NCBI RefSeq assembly: GCF_000346505.1
Contig: NZ_ANOH01000431.1
Coordinates: forward strand, 1 to 64,000
Length of the DNA: 64,000 bases
Reading direction: 5' to 3'
DNA from: Aporhodopirellula sallentina SM41
GTDB taxonomy: Bacteria; Planctomycetota; Planctomycetia; Pirellulales; Pirellulaceae
The position numbers and the translations under genes are program-made. A model generated the notes under the pieces. The model was not told the DNA's origin. It worked only from the letters and a program-made list of their open reading frames with translations, and did no database searches. Of this stretch, positions 54,640 to 63,044 are shown piece after piece (the stretch's first letter is position 1; every line of letters starts with the position of its first letter).

Positions 54640-55392
54640 GTGTCTGATACTGCTGATTTACGATACCGCCGCGTGATTTTGAAATTGAGCGGCGAGAGTT
54701 TGGCTGAATCGGGGAAACGTGGGATCAGTGGCGCTGAAATGGCCACGATTTCCAACCAGATCAAACTCGCCCACGAATCCGGATGCCAAATTGCCATTGT
54801 CAACGGCGGCGGAAACATTCTACGCGGGGCTCAGTTTTCGGGAGCCAATGCGACGGTCGGCGAAGCGACCGCTCACTACATGGGAATGCTCGCGACGGTG
54901 ATTAACTCGCTCGCCCTGCAAGACGCTCTCGAAGACATTGGATTGCCGACGCGGGTGATGAGTGCCCTCCCGGTTGATAAAGTCGCCGAGAAATTCATCC
55001 GCCGACGAGCCATCCGCCACCTGGAGAAAGGTCGCGTCGTGATCCTCTCGGGAGGCATCGGTTGCCCGTTTGTGACCACCGACACCGCAGCGGCGCAGCG
55101 GGCGTTGGAAATCGATGCGGATGTCATCTTGAAGGCGACCCGGGTCGATGGCGTCTACAGTGACGATCCGGAAATCAACCCACACGCGGTGTTGTATGAT
55201 CACCTCAGTTATCAAGAAGTGATTTCCAAAAAACTCCGTGTCATGGATGCGACCGCGATCGCACTTTGCAGCGAGCATCGCAAACCGATCCTCGTGTTTA
55301 ATTTCAAACGCGACGGAAATATCGTTCGCGCCGTCCGCGGTGAAACCGTTGGAACTTGGATCGGCGACCCGAGCGACTCACAATCTAACTAA
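54640..55392 (+). CDS. pyrH: UMP kinase
   Basis: The 250-residue product converts UMP to UDP. It shows the bacterial UMPK pattern: [53 protein letters not shown], and [20 protein letters not shown] with [22 protein letters not shown] at 54640 gives a normal length; TTG at 54604 would add 12 residues. It lies upstream of frr, the usual arrangement. Confidence 0.96.
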   Translation: MSDTADLRYRRVILKLSGESLAESGKRGISGAEMATISNQIKLAHESGCQIAIVNGGGNILRGAQFSGANATVGEATAHYMGMLATVINSLALQDALEDIGLPTRVMSALPVDKVAEKFIRRRAIRHLEKGRVVILSGGIGCPFVTTDTAAAQRALEIDADVILKATRVDGVYSDDPEINPHAVLYDHLSYQEVISKKLRVMDATAIALCSEHRKPILVFNFKRDGNIVRAVRGETVGTWIGDPSDSQSN

Positions 55393-55424
55393 CCTGGATT
55401 CCCACCTAGCAGGAGATGTCTGAT

Positions 55425-55985
55425 ATGACCAGCGACGAAATTTTGATGGATGCTGAGGAGCGGATGGAAAAAGCCGTTTCCGTGTTGACGAACAACTTGG
55501 CCGGTATCCGGACCGGACGTGCGAACCCCGGTTTGGTCGATTCGCTGAAAGTCGAGGTCTACGGATCCTTCACTCCCCTGAAGCAACTCGCCTCGATCGG
55601 AACACCCGAACCACAACAAATCTTGATTCGTCCCTATGATGCGGGAACAATCAAAGAGATTGAGAAAGCGATCGTGGCCGGCGATCTGGGGTTGAACCCG
55701 CAGAATGACGGACGAGTCATCCGTCTGAACGTCCCACCGTTGTCGACCGAAGTGCGAAAGAAAATGGTCAGCCGGATCAAAGAATTGAGCGAAGAAGCCA
55801 AGGTTTCGATTCGCAACATTCGCCGCGACGCCAACAAGGCAGCCGATCAATCCGAGAAAGACAACGTTTTGACCGAAGACGATCGTGATCGTTGCAAAGA
55901 ACAAGTCCAAGAGTTGACCAAGAAGTTTGAAGCGAGTGTCAACGAATCCGCGAAGGTTCGCGAAGCCGAAGTCCTGGAGGCTTAA
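55425..55985 (+). CDS. frr: Ribosome recycling factor
   Basis: The 186-residue product splits post-termination ribosomes with EF-G. The motif LAGIRTGRANPGLVDSLKVE and the coiled-coil hairpin ending in RRDANKAADQSEKDN... are conserved. Two ATGs are available. ATG at 55416 abuts AGGAG with no spacing, while ATG at 55425 lies nine bases after it, so 55425 is chosen; this also gives the family's usual length. Confidence 0.96.
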   Translation: MTSDEILMDAEERMEKAVSVLTNNLAGIRTGRANPGLVDSLKVEVYGSFTPLKQLASIGTPEPQQILIRPYDAGTIKEIEKAIVAGDLGLNPQNDGRVIRLNVPPLSTEVRKKMVSRIKELSEEAKVSIRNIRRDANKAADQSEKDNVLTEDDRDRCKEQVQELTKKFEASVNESAKVREAEVLEA

Positions 55986-55990
55986 AGATC

Positions 55991-57562
55991 GTGCCGCAAA
56001 TGGTGCAGTGCCCGCAGTGCAAAACTGCTGTCGGAGTTCCTGACGACGCCGGTGGTTCCCGCGTCAACTGCCCCCATTGCGGCCAGGCGTTCATCGTTCC
56101 CGGCTTCGCAGGCGGTACCGGATATACCACCGGGAGTTCAGGTGGATCGTCAGGTGGCGGACCGGCGGGAACACAGAATGATGACGACGATGATGATTGG
56201 TTGAAACTCGCCTCACCGACACCGAAACCGTCGTCAAAATCATCAGCACCCAAGGCTGCTGATCCGCCGGTCGATGCGGGCAATTCAAACGATGCCAGCG
56301 ATGACGATTGGGACTTAGACCTCCCTGAACTGCAACCGGCCACACCGCGGAAACCGGCGATGGACGCGGCGTTGCCCGATGACCCGTTGTTTGATGACGC
56401 AGCGGAAACCGATGAGTCGGTTTGGTCCGAAGCCGAGCCCGCCGCCGACGATGACATCGCGTCGACGTTCGAGGAACGCGCACCCGGTACCAATTCCGAC
56501 GGCGATGAGATCTTGTACAAGAAAGAATACCGTGTCCGTTGCAATAACTGTGGCACGCTAACCACGGTGACCGCTCAGCAGGCGGGGAAACAAGTACGTT
56601 GCCGTGATTGTCATTCCATGGTGCGTGTCCCCCAGCCTCCTCGCGTGGAGCGAAAGGCAAAGATTGATATGGAGGCCGCGCCTGCGTTCCAGTTTGCCCA
56701 GTCGACGAGCACCGTCGAAAATCGCCCGGACGACCCCTTTCGCAAATCGGCCAGCGAACTCCTCGCGGCGGCGTCCAAGGTTGAGAAAGACGAGCCGAAA
56801 CCGGACCTCGATGTCCCTCGGATACGTGATTGGGCGGCATCGGTTTTTGGGATCTTCCTGCAAATCGGCGTCGTCGCCCACTGGCTGATTCTTTCGACCA
56901 TGGCGTCGGTGATTGCGTTTGTGGCGTTGGCGATTGATTCGCCGATGTTGGTGGTCGGGCTGTTCACCGCCGGTGGCTTCTTCGCCGCAGTTGTGTTGGC
57001 CTGTGGTTTCACAATCATGCAGTCGGTCGCCAACGAGGAAGAGAGTGTTACCGAGTGGCCGGTGACGTTGGAGCCTGCCGAATGGATCGCGCCGCTGATT
57101 TTCTGCTTCGCGGCCGCTGGGCTCTCGTATGGTCCGGGGTGGTTTCTCGGTTACGTCACGTTTGGCAACGGATTGACGACGATTTGCTTATCGATGATTT
57201 CAACGTTTCTGATCTTTCCGTTCGTGTTGCTGTCGATGCTCGATATGCAAAACGTGTTTGTTCCCTTTTCTCCGGACGTCGGGCGTAGCGTCACCCGATG
57301 CGAAGAAGCGTGGGGCGGGTTTTACTTTTCCTCGGGAATCGTCTTCTTTGCGACGTTCTTGATCTTTGCCTGTGCGAGCCTCTTGGCTCCACCGGCCGCT
57401 GCGGTTTTGGGGATTTTTACAGCGGTGTTTGCGGTGTTTGTCTATTTTGCGATGCTCGGACGGTTGGCGTCCTCGGTCGGACAGAGCGTCAATGCGGATG
57501 CCAAGGAGAATGACATCGCCGAACAACGCGAGCGTGAGCGGGAAGCAAAGAAAAACCAATAG
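55991..57562 (+). CDS. Membrane protein with two zinc-ribbon motifs
   Basis: The 523-residue product starts with a zinc ribbon (CPQCKTAVGVPDDAGG... NCPHCGQAF). A long acidic low-complexity linker (~45-160) follows, then a second ribbon (RCNNCGTLTT ... VRCRDCHSMVRVP). A charged stretch and then four or five membrane helices (from ~285, including VVAHWLILSTMASVIAFVAL) make up the rest. This pattern is common in planctomycetes and has no known role; the zinc domains should face the cytoplasm. GTG at 55991 has GGAGG ten bases upstream, within the end of frr. Confidence 0.85.
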   Translation: MPQMVQCPQCKTAVGVPDDAGGSRVNCPHCGQAFIVPGFAGGTGYTTGSSGGSSGGGPAGTQNDDDDDDWLKLASPTPKPSSKSSAPKAADPPVDAGNSNDASDDDWDLDLPELQPATPRKPAMDAALPDDPLFDDAAETDESVWSEAEPAADDDIASTFEERAPGTNSDGDEILYKKEYRVRCNNCGTLTTVTAQQAGKQVRCRDCHSMVRVPQPPRVERKAKIDMEAAPAFQFAQSTSTVENRPDDPFRKSASELLAAASKVEKDEPKPDLDVPRIRDWAASVFGIFLQIGVVAHWLILSTMASVIAFVALAIDSPMLVVGLFTAGGFFAAVVLACGFTIMQSVANEEESVTEWPVTLEPAEWIAPLIFCFAAAGLSYGPGWFLGYVTFGNGLTTICLSMISTFLIFPFVLLSMLDMQNVFVPFSPDVGRSVTRCEEAWGGFYFSSGIVFFATFLIFACASLLAPPAAAVLGIFTAVFAVFVYFAMLGRLASSVGQSVNADAKENDIAEQREREREAKKNQ

Positions 57563-57566
57563 CGGC

Positions 57567-58550
57567 TTAAGTGACGAGCCGTGATTGCGTTTCGGCGATT
57601 CGAAATTCCGCGATCGTGCCGCTGTTGAAGGTCAGGAAGTCCGACTCGATTCCGTCGGAGAAGATCACTCCGCCTTCGGGCATCAGACTCTCGAGACGCA
57701 GTGGTTTGTCGGTGCGGATTTCGCCCGTTACGAGGTCAACTTGGCTGTCGCAGCTGAGGAACGGTTCTCGAACGACCCAGCACAATGCGTCGGTGTTCCA
57801 TGGGATTTGTGGTGGGGAATCAAAAGGGACACCCATTCTGCGACCAACGCCACGAGTCATGTGGTAGACACTGCTGAGCCACCCGGTCGACCCGGCGCCG
57901 GTTGAGATGATCACGCCACTGGAGGAATGCGTCTCGCTCTTTCCGTCGGAATAGAGGACGTATCGCGACGAGACGTGGGAAGATCGACCGACGAAGAAAT
58001 CGTTGAACGCGAGCATTGATTGTCCGTCGGATAAAGAGACGCCCGCGAGCGTCACCTCACGGACATTGGCTTTGCCGCTGAGCGTTTGGCGGACAACCCG
58101 GCGAGCCTGATCAATGTCGAACGGTAGCAGAACTCCATCGAACCGATCGGGCATCGGATTGATCCCAATGATCGGAATCTCTCCCGCGTACTTAGCGGTG
58201 TTTGCGACCAAGCCATCAGGACCGACAACAACAACCGCTTCGGTCATTCCGAAGAAGAAGTTTGAAATGTAGTTTCGAGGAACGACGACAACCGGGTACC
58301 CGAGTCCCTCCAGGTCGGCTCGGATTGTTTTCACCGCCGTTTCGTATTGCTGGTCTTCGTTGACGTACTCGTCGAAGTCGGAGTTCGCGTCGACAACCGC
58401 CGCCGCTGAACGGTTGGTGCTGAGAAAGTTTGACCGCGCCGTTTGCATTCGAAACCGGGCGGATCCCTTCGTTCCAAATTTCGCGAGCAAACCGGACAGT
58501 CGCGTTGGCGTGGTCACCAACGCGATGTTGGGGGACATTTTGGTGCCCAT
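57567..58550 (-). CDS. NAD-kinase-fold protein, divergent
   Basis: The 327-residue product has an NADK/diacylglycerol-kinase-like arrangement. VVVVGPDGLVANTAKY takes the place of the GGDGT motif (Gly-Pro-Asp-Gly, keeping the Asp), IPIIGINPMPDRFDG follows, then an AFNDFFVGRSSHVSSRY segment (Asn-Asp motif) and STGAGSTGWLSSVYHMTRG. It may phosphorylate NAD or another small molecule. The N-terminal ~90 residues lack the usual nucleotide strand. It follows the SPFH gene by six bases, so the two are almost certainly co-transcribed. Start 58550 or 58538. Confidence 0.82.
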   Translation of the reverse strand: MGTKMSPNIALVTTPTRLSGLLAKFGTKGSARFRMQTARSNFLSTNRSAAAVVDANSDFDEYVNEDQQYETAVKTIRADLEGLGYPVVVVPRNYISNFFFGMTEAVVVVGPDGLVANTAKYAGEIPIIGINPMPDRFDGVLLPFDIDQARRVVRQTLSGKANVREVTLAGVSLSDGQSMLAFNDFFVGRSSHVSSRYVLYSDGKSETHSSSGVIISTGAGSTGWLSSVYHMTRGVGRRMGVPFDSPPQIPWNTDALCWVVREPFLSCDSQVDLVTGEIRTDKPLRLESLMPEGGVIFSDGIESDFLTFNSGTIAEFRIAETQSRLVT

Positions 58551-58556
58551 CGTCGA

Positions 58557-59564
58557 TTACCCTCTGCTGCCGCGTCGAGGTTTCTGCTGAGTGGTTGCGG
58601 CCGAATCTGCTCGGTCGTTTTGCACCAGATCCCGCAACAGGTCCGGCGAGATATCGAGCCGGCCGATCTTCTGTGCGTTCTCGGCGAGTTCGCCGAAGGC
58701 CATAGCGATCAATTGTTTGGCGTCGGTGGATTTGGAACTCGCTGCGATCGTCTTCCAATCCACCGCGCTCATTGCTTCGAACGTTTGACGCAGGGTTTCG
58801 GCGCGGGCGGACGCGAGGGTTTTTTCGTTGGAAGCCTGTTGCTGGACGAGTTCCTCTCGGCCTTGTTCGATAGCAACATCGGCCGCGAGTTCGGCTTCGC
58901 GAACCTCACGTTGTTTCTCTTGCGTGATACGTTCGTTCTGCAGTTCACGTTCGCGAATCTCTTGCTCAGCCGCGATCGCCAGTTTACGTCGCTCATGGAC
59001 GGCGCGGTCGGCTTTCTGCAGAGTCGCTTCGCGCGTTTCCGCTTGGAGTGCCGATTCCATCTCCGGCGTCGGTTTAATCTGGAGCAGCACGACCGACTCG
59101 ATTTCCAAACCGAGTTCCTGCGGAATGGCAGATTCGGATGCGTACGATTGCAACCGCTGCGTCAGTTCAGGACCCGCGACCAGCATTTCGGTAATGCTTC
59201 GTTGGCGGGAGAATTCGTATGCCTCTACCTGCAGCATCCGGATCAAGCGATCACGAATCGCATCGGGATCATCGGACTGATACCGGCCTCGAGCGTCGAT
59301 CGAAAAGTCGAGTTTCGAGGCGAGTTGTTCTGGGGCGGCAACGCGGTAGGTCAGGTTGCCCTGGATGGTGACGTCTTGAAAGTCGGACGTTTGTTGCTCG
59401 AAAACAAAAGGCACGTCTTCGCTCGCCAAATTGACACGCACGATGATGGAGTTGAATGTCCAATACATCATCGAGATCCCGGCGCCCTGGCGACGAATCT
59501 GCCCGTTGCGAAAACGCATCAGGTATGTCGTCGGGGTCGACTTCAGGTAACGAAAACCGATCAT
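58557..59564 (-). CDS. SPFH/Band-7 domain protein
   Basis: The 335-residue product has an SPFH-type beta-rich domain (~20-180: DVTIQGNLTYRVAAPEQLAS and GLEIESVVLLQIKPTPEM). A long Glu/Arg/Lys/Gln-rich coiled coil (~190-270) and a helical C-terminus follow. There is no clear N-terminal membrane helix, unlike most flotillins/stomatins, so it may be a peripheral or cytoplasmic member. ATG at 59564 has GGAG nine bases upstream; the longer frame is not conserved-looking. Paired with the NADK-fold gene. Confidence 0.88.
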   Translation of the reverse strand: MIGFRYLKSTPTTYLMRFRNGQIRRQGAGISMMYWTFNSIIVRVNLASEDVPFVFEQQTSDFQDVTIQGNLTYRVAAPEQLASKLDFSIDARGRYQSDDPDAIRDRLIRMLQVEAYEFSRQRSITEMLVAGPELTQRLQSYASESAIPQELGLEIESVVLLQIKPTPEMESALQAETREATLQKADRAVHERRKLAIAAEQEIRERELQNERITQEKQREVREAELAADVAIEQGREELVQQQASNEKTLASARAETLRQTFEAMSAVDWKTIAASSKSTDAKQLIAMAFGELAENAQKIGRLDISPDLLRDLVQNDRADSAATTQQKPRRGSRG

Positions 59565-59961
59565 GTGGGGTCTCCATGGCGAGAGGTGAACGTCGACCAA
59601 CCAGACACGCTTCGATTGTAATTGTTGGCAGCGAGAGAATGTGTGGCGACGCTAACGATGATGCAATATCACATTTCCGCCGCGGCATCGGCATCCAAAG
59701 TGGTGCGGATGCATGGGTTGCTCCTGAACGTGCAACCGATCGAGAACATGTTGAGATTGACGTGTCCGATCCTTGTCGCTGGATCCGCCAGAATTCAGGA
59801 CCCCAAAGTCAGGCGGCATCGGCTAGGTCGTTCATAAAAACGCTCTACCCTATCGATCGTTCTGATGTGACAGCAGTAAAGACACGTGTCGCGACGACTC
59901 GGTTCGGTAGCGGGCGTCACTGCCTTCGAGTGTGCGTTGTTTCGATCGATGAGAGTTGCTG
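59565..59961. other. Gap upstream of the SPFH operon
   Basis: No gene is seen in this 397-bp stretch between the end of the pseudo-HtrA gene and the SPFH start. It should contain the promoter of the SPFH/NADK-fold pair. A short GACACGTGTC palindrome lies near 59880-59890; no other structure stands out. Confidence 0.4.
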
Positions 59962-61980
59962 CTAGAAGTACAGCAGCGAGCGACACCAAGCCATCAAGCG
60001 GAGCCGGTCGACTTCATCGGTTGTCTGCACTGGGCATCCGAGCCGGCTGAGTGTCTCGGTCCAGGTCGGCATCTCTACCATGGGCGTCGATGAGATCAAG
60101 ACTCGCAGTAAACGCATCGGGGCGTCGCGTCGCAGTCGTACCGCAGGAGGTTTCGTGCTCGAAGGTATCGCGACTCCGCCGAACACGTTGTCGGTCGAGA
60201 GTGATACCGCGAGGGCCATGGAATCGGCGGGGCCGGACGCCTTGGTTTCTTCGCTGGTTTGACCAGAAAGAACTCCAGTTCCGATCACCGATACCGCGGC
60301 AGGGTCTGCGTCGGAGCGTTTGATTGCGACCGTGGTCAGTTTACTGATCGCGTCGATTTCGGAGAGTTGCCAACGTTCTTCGTTTTCGCTGGCGATCAAA
60401 CAGATCGCAACGCGACTGTCTTTGGCGATTGCTTTCCACTGTTTGATTTGCTCGGCGAGATCTCGCTGCGACGGAGGCATCAGACAAATCGCCAGTGCGG
60501 TAGGAGCGAGAGGGACGCCTTCACCTTCGTCATCTTCGTTGATTGGTTTATTGATCGGAGGATGCCAAAGCAGGGCTTCGTTCACAACATCGGGCAGACG
60601 CAACGGTGTCGTTTCCCAAATCTCGCCTTCGATCCGCAGCGATTCGGATTCCGCCTGCATCATTTCCGAAAGGTGTAGGTTGTCGAGATCACCCGCCCAC
60701 GGGGCCGGGGTGATTGCTTTTGTAAGAGCCGGGGAATCTTCCCGAGCGATTTCTACACTGAGTTCGGTTTGAGGGTCGGCCGACCAGAGTTGTTGGCGAA
60801 GAGTCGATACGTCTTGGATCGGTTTGTCGTCGAGTGACTTCAGTTGATCGTTGACCTCCAAGACACCGTCGGCAGGTGCCCCCGGGAGGATCGAGGTAAC
60901 ACGGCCTTCCGATGCGGTGATGCCAATGAACTGTGGGCGGAGAGGCTCGATGGTTTCGGCGAGCGTTGCAGTTGTTGTCAGAGTTTGGCCGTCGCGTTCG
61001 TACTCGATCGAGATCGCTTCACCCGCGTCGTAGCGGCCGAGAGCCAGTTTGATTTCCTGACGGCGACGTACGATCCGGCCTCCGACTTTCAGCAGTTTGT
61101 CACCGGCTTGCAATCCGGCTTTGTCAGCGGGCGAGCGTTTGCGGACCGCGGCGAGATCCGTCCCCGGGGCGTACGGATCGGATCCGCCGACGACCAATCC
61201 GAGTAGCCCCGAGCGGATCGTTTCCCCGCCTCGAAGGCGAGGCAGCTTCTTGGCGATCACGTCAGCGGGAACGGCGAAGGCGATTCCCGAATCGTACCAT
61301 TCGGTTGGATCATCGGCCCCGTTTTCCCCGACCGCTGGGATCAGCACGCCGAGCACATTTCCTCGCAAATCAAGCAACGGACCGCCGTAGAATACCGGCG
61401 AGATGCGGACATCGCTTTGCACGGCGGTACCATCGAGTCGGTCGACGGCCGAGAGAACTCCGGTGCTGACCATTGGTACATTTTTCTCGCCATACCGGGC
61501 GACGGCCACCGTGGTCGCACCGATTGCCGGATAGGAGTCTGATGCTGCCTCAGAATCAGGGAGTGTGATTGGCTGCAGGCGAACGTTTTTGGGATCGATC
61601 TTCAGCAGGACTAACTCGCGGTGTTCGTCCTCGGCGACCACGCGTGCCGGGAAGCGTTCGCCGCTGCCGAGTGAGACGATGATGCTGGCCGACGGACCGC
61701 GTGTCACCCACGACGATGCGAGAACATGTCCTTCTCCGTCCATGATGATTCCCGATGTGGGAGCGTCCTGGCGAACTTCGCCATCGGATTGCAGCACGCC
61801 GATGACTTCGATGCCAACCACCGATGGCAAGACCTCATCGGTGACGCTGCGGACCCGCTCGGCGAGAGCGTTTTCATATTGCAGCGAAGAGGTGTCCTGC
61901 GCGGTCGCGCCGTTGACCACGAACAGGCAGAGCAAGAGCCATTGCAACATGAACGGCAGAGGGAGCGAGCGACGAGTCAT
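59962..61980 (-). CDS. HtrA-like trypsin/PDZ protein, catalytically degenerate
   Basis: The 672-residue product has a signal peptide (LPFMLQWLLLCLFVVNGATA), a trypsin-like beta-barrel, two PDZ domains (~240-340 and ~345-430) and a C-terminal ~240-residue region of unknown fold. The catalytic triad is missing. At the His position it reads LASSWVTRGP (Trp91), the Asp becomes Glu122 (EDEHRELVLLKID), and the Ser site reads ISPVFYGGPLLD (Tyr198). It should bind, not cut, exported protein substrates. Its start overlaps the stop of the preceding gene (ATGA at 61977-61980). Confidence 0.9.
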   Translation of the reverse strand: MTRRSLPLPFMLQWLLLCLFVVNGATAQDTSSLQYENALAERVRSVTDEVLPSVVGIEVIGVLQSDGEVRQDAPTSGIIMDGEGHVLASSWVTRGPSASIIVSLGSGERFPARVVAEDEHRELVLLKIDPKNVRLQPITLPDSEAASDSYPAIGATTVAVARYGEKNVPMVSTGVLSAVDRLDGTAVQSDVRISPVFYGGPLLDLRGNVLGVLIPAVGENGADDPTEWYDSGIAFAVPADVIAKKLPRLRGGETIRSGLLGLVVGGSDPYAPGTDLAAVRKRSPADKAGLQAGDKLLKVGGRIVRRRQEIKLALGRYDAGEAISIEYERDGQTLTTTATLAETIEPLRPQFIGITASEGRVTSILPGAPADGVLEVNDQLKSLDDKPIQDVSTLRQQLWSADPQTELSVEIAREDSPALTKAITPAPWAGDLDNLHLSEMMQAESESLRIEGEIWETTPLRLPDVVNEALLWHPPINKPINEDDEGEGVPLAPTALAICLMPPSQRDLAEQIKQWKAIAKDSRVAICLIASENEERWQLSEIDAISKLTTVAIKRSDADPAAVSVIGTGVLSGQTSEETKASGPADSMALAVSLSTDNVFGGVAIPSSTKPPAVRLRRDAPMRLLRVLISSTPMVEMPTWTETLSRLGCPVQTTDEVDRLRLMAWCRSLLYF

Positions 61981-63044
61981 GGGCGGATAGTCATTTCGAG
62001 AATTTCGTTTTCACGTTGAATCGTCAACGTCACGTTGTCGCGGCGATCGATCCGACGAAGCTGATCGCGGAAGGCGCGTTGGTGTGTGATTCGGCGACCA
62101 TTGACCAACAGGATCAGATCGTCCGGTCGCAGATCGGCACGCGAGGCGGGGCCATTGGGAGTGAGTGCGTCGACGTAGACCGGTGTCGTTTCCAAGACAT
62201 CGGGGATCAGTTTCAATCCGAGAGTCGCGGCGTTGTGTGATTTGTCTCTCGCCAATAAAGGATCGTCATCGACCGGCGAGACTGATTTACGTCCCGCGAT
62301 AATGTCCCCGATCGGTGCACGCAGCACGTCCGAAGGAATCGCGTAGTTCAGCCAGACACCTGTTTTGCGATCACGTAGTTCTTTCCCGAGCATGCCGAGC
62401 AGGTTGCCTTCCAGGTCGACCAGTGCACCACCTGCTGCACCGGGGTTGTTGGCGACCAAATCTAGCAACCAGACTTCACCTCGATAGGCGGTTTGGAACG
62501 TCCCGCGTCGTGCATCGAGTTTGCTGCGAGCGGCAATTCGACCTTGCATCACGCTCGCCGGTTCGTTTCCGGTGGCGATGTTGAACAGGTTGCTAACCGC
62601 GAGCACGGGATCTCCCCATCTTGCGATCGGGGCATCCGGTGATCCTGACGGGACTTCGAAGTACGGCAGATCGGAACCGTCGACTTTCAACACCGCGAGT
62701 TCTAAGGCGGGTTCAAAACCAACGATCTTGCTTTCAAAACGTCGCCCGTCGTTCAGAATGACAATCGGGTCGACGTCGAGCACACTGCTCCATGCGGTCG
62801 CCACATGGCCAGCCGGTGACACCAGAAAGCCACTCTGATACGCGTCCAATCCACCGACACCACCGGCGCCGTAGATTTTGACGACGCGGTTCTGCACCTG
62901 AGAACTCGACCGGGCAAGCGATGGTTGTGCATGCGCGGTCGGCGCGCTCGGAATCAGGAGACCGAAGGTGACAAGGGACACCAGGGCAATCGACGTGAGT
63001 CGGTCCTGGTAATGTGCGGGTTGGTGACTATTCATTGGTGGCAT
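61977..63044 (-). CDS. Second HtrA-like trypsin/PDZ protein, catalytically degenerate
   Basis: The ~355-residue product has a signal peptide (LVSLVTFGLLIPSAPTAHAQ), a trypsin-like domain and one PDZ domain (~265-350, TPNGPASRADLRPDDLILLV). The triad is missing as well: the His site reads GHVATAWSSVLD, the Asp site is Glu (PALELAVLKVDG), and the Ser site reads NNPGAAGGALVD, with Ala in place of Ser. Likely starts are ATG 63044 or 63035; both overlap the end of the upstream gene (stop 63028-63030). It probably works with its two overlapping neighbours in the periplasm. Confidence 0.88.
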   Translation of the reverse strand: MPPMNSHQPAHYQDRLTSIALVSLVTFGLLIPSAPTAHAQPSLARSSSQVQNRVVKIYGAGGVGGLDAYQSGFLVSPAGHVATAWSSVLDVDPIVILNDGRRFESKIVGFEPALELAVLKVDGSDLPYFEVPSGSPDAPIARWGDPVLAVSNLFNIATGNEPASVMQGRIAARSKLDARRGTFQTAYRGEVWLLDLVANNPGAAGGALVDLEGNLLGMLGKELRDRKTGVWLNYAIPSDVLRAPIGDIIAGRKSVSPVDDDPLLARDKSHNAATLGLKLIPDVLETTPVYVDALTPNGPASRADLRPDDLILLVNGRRITHQRAFRDQLRRIDRRDNVTLTIQRENEILEMTIRP

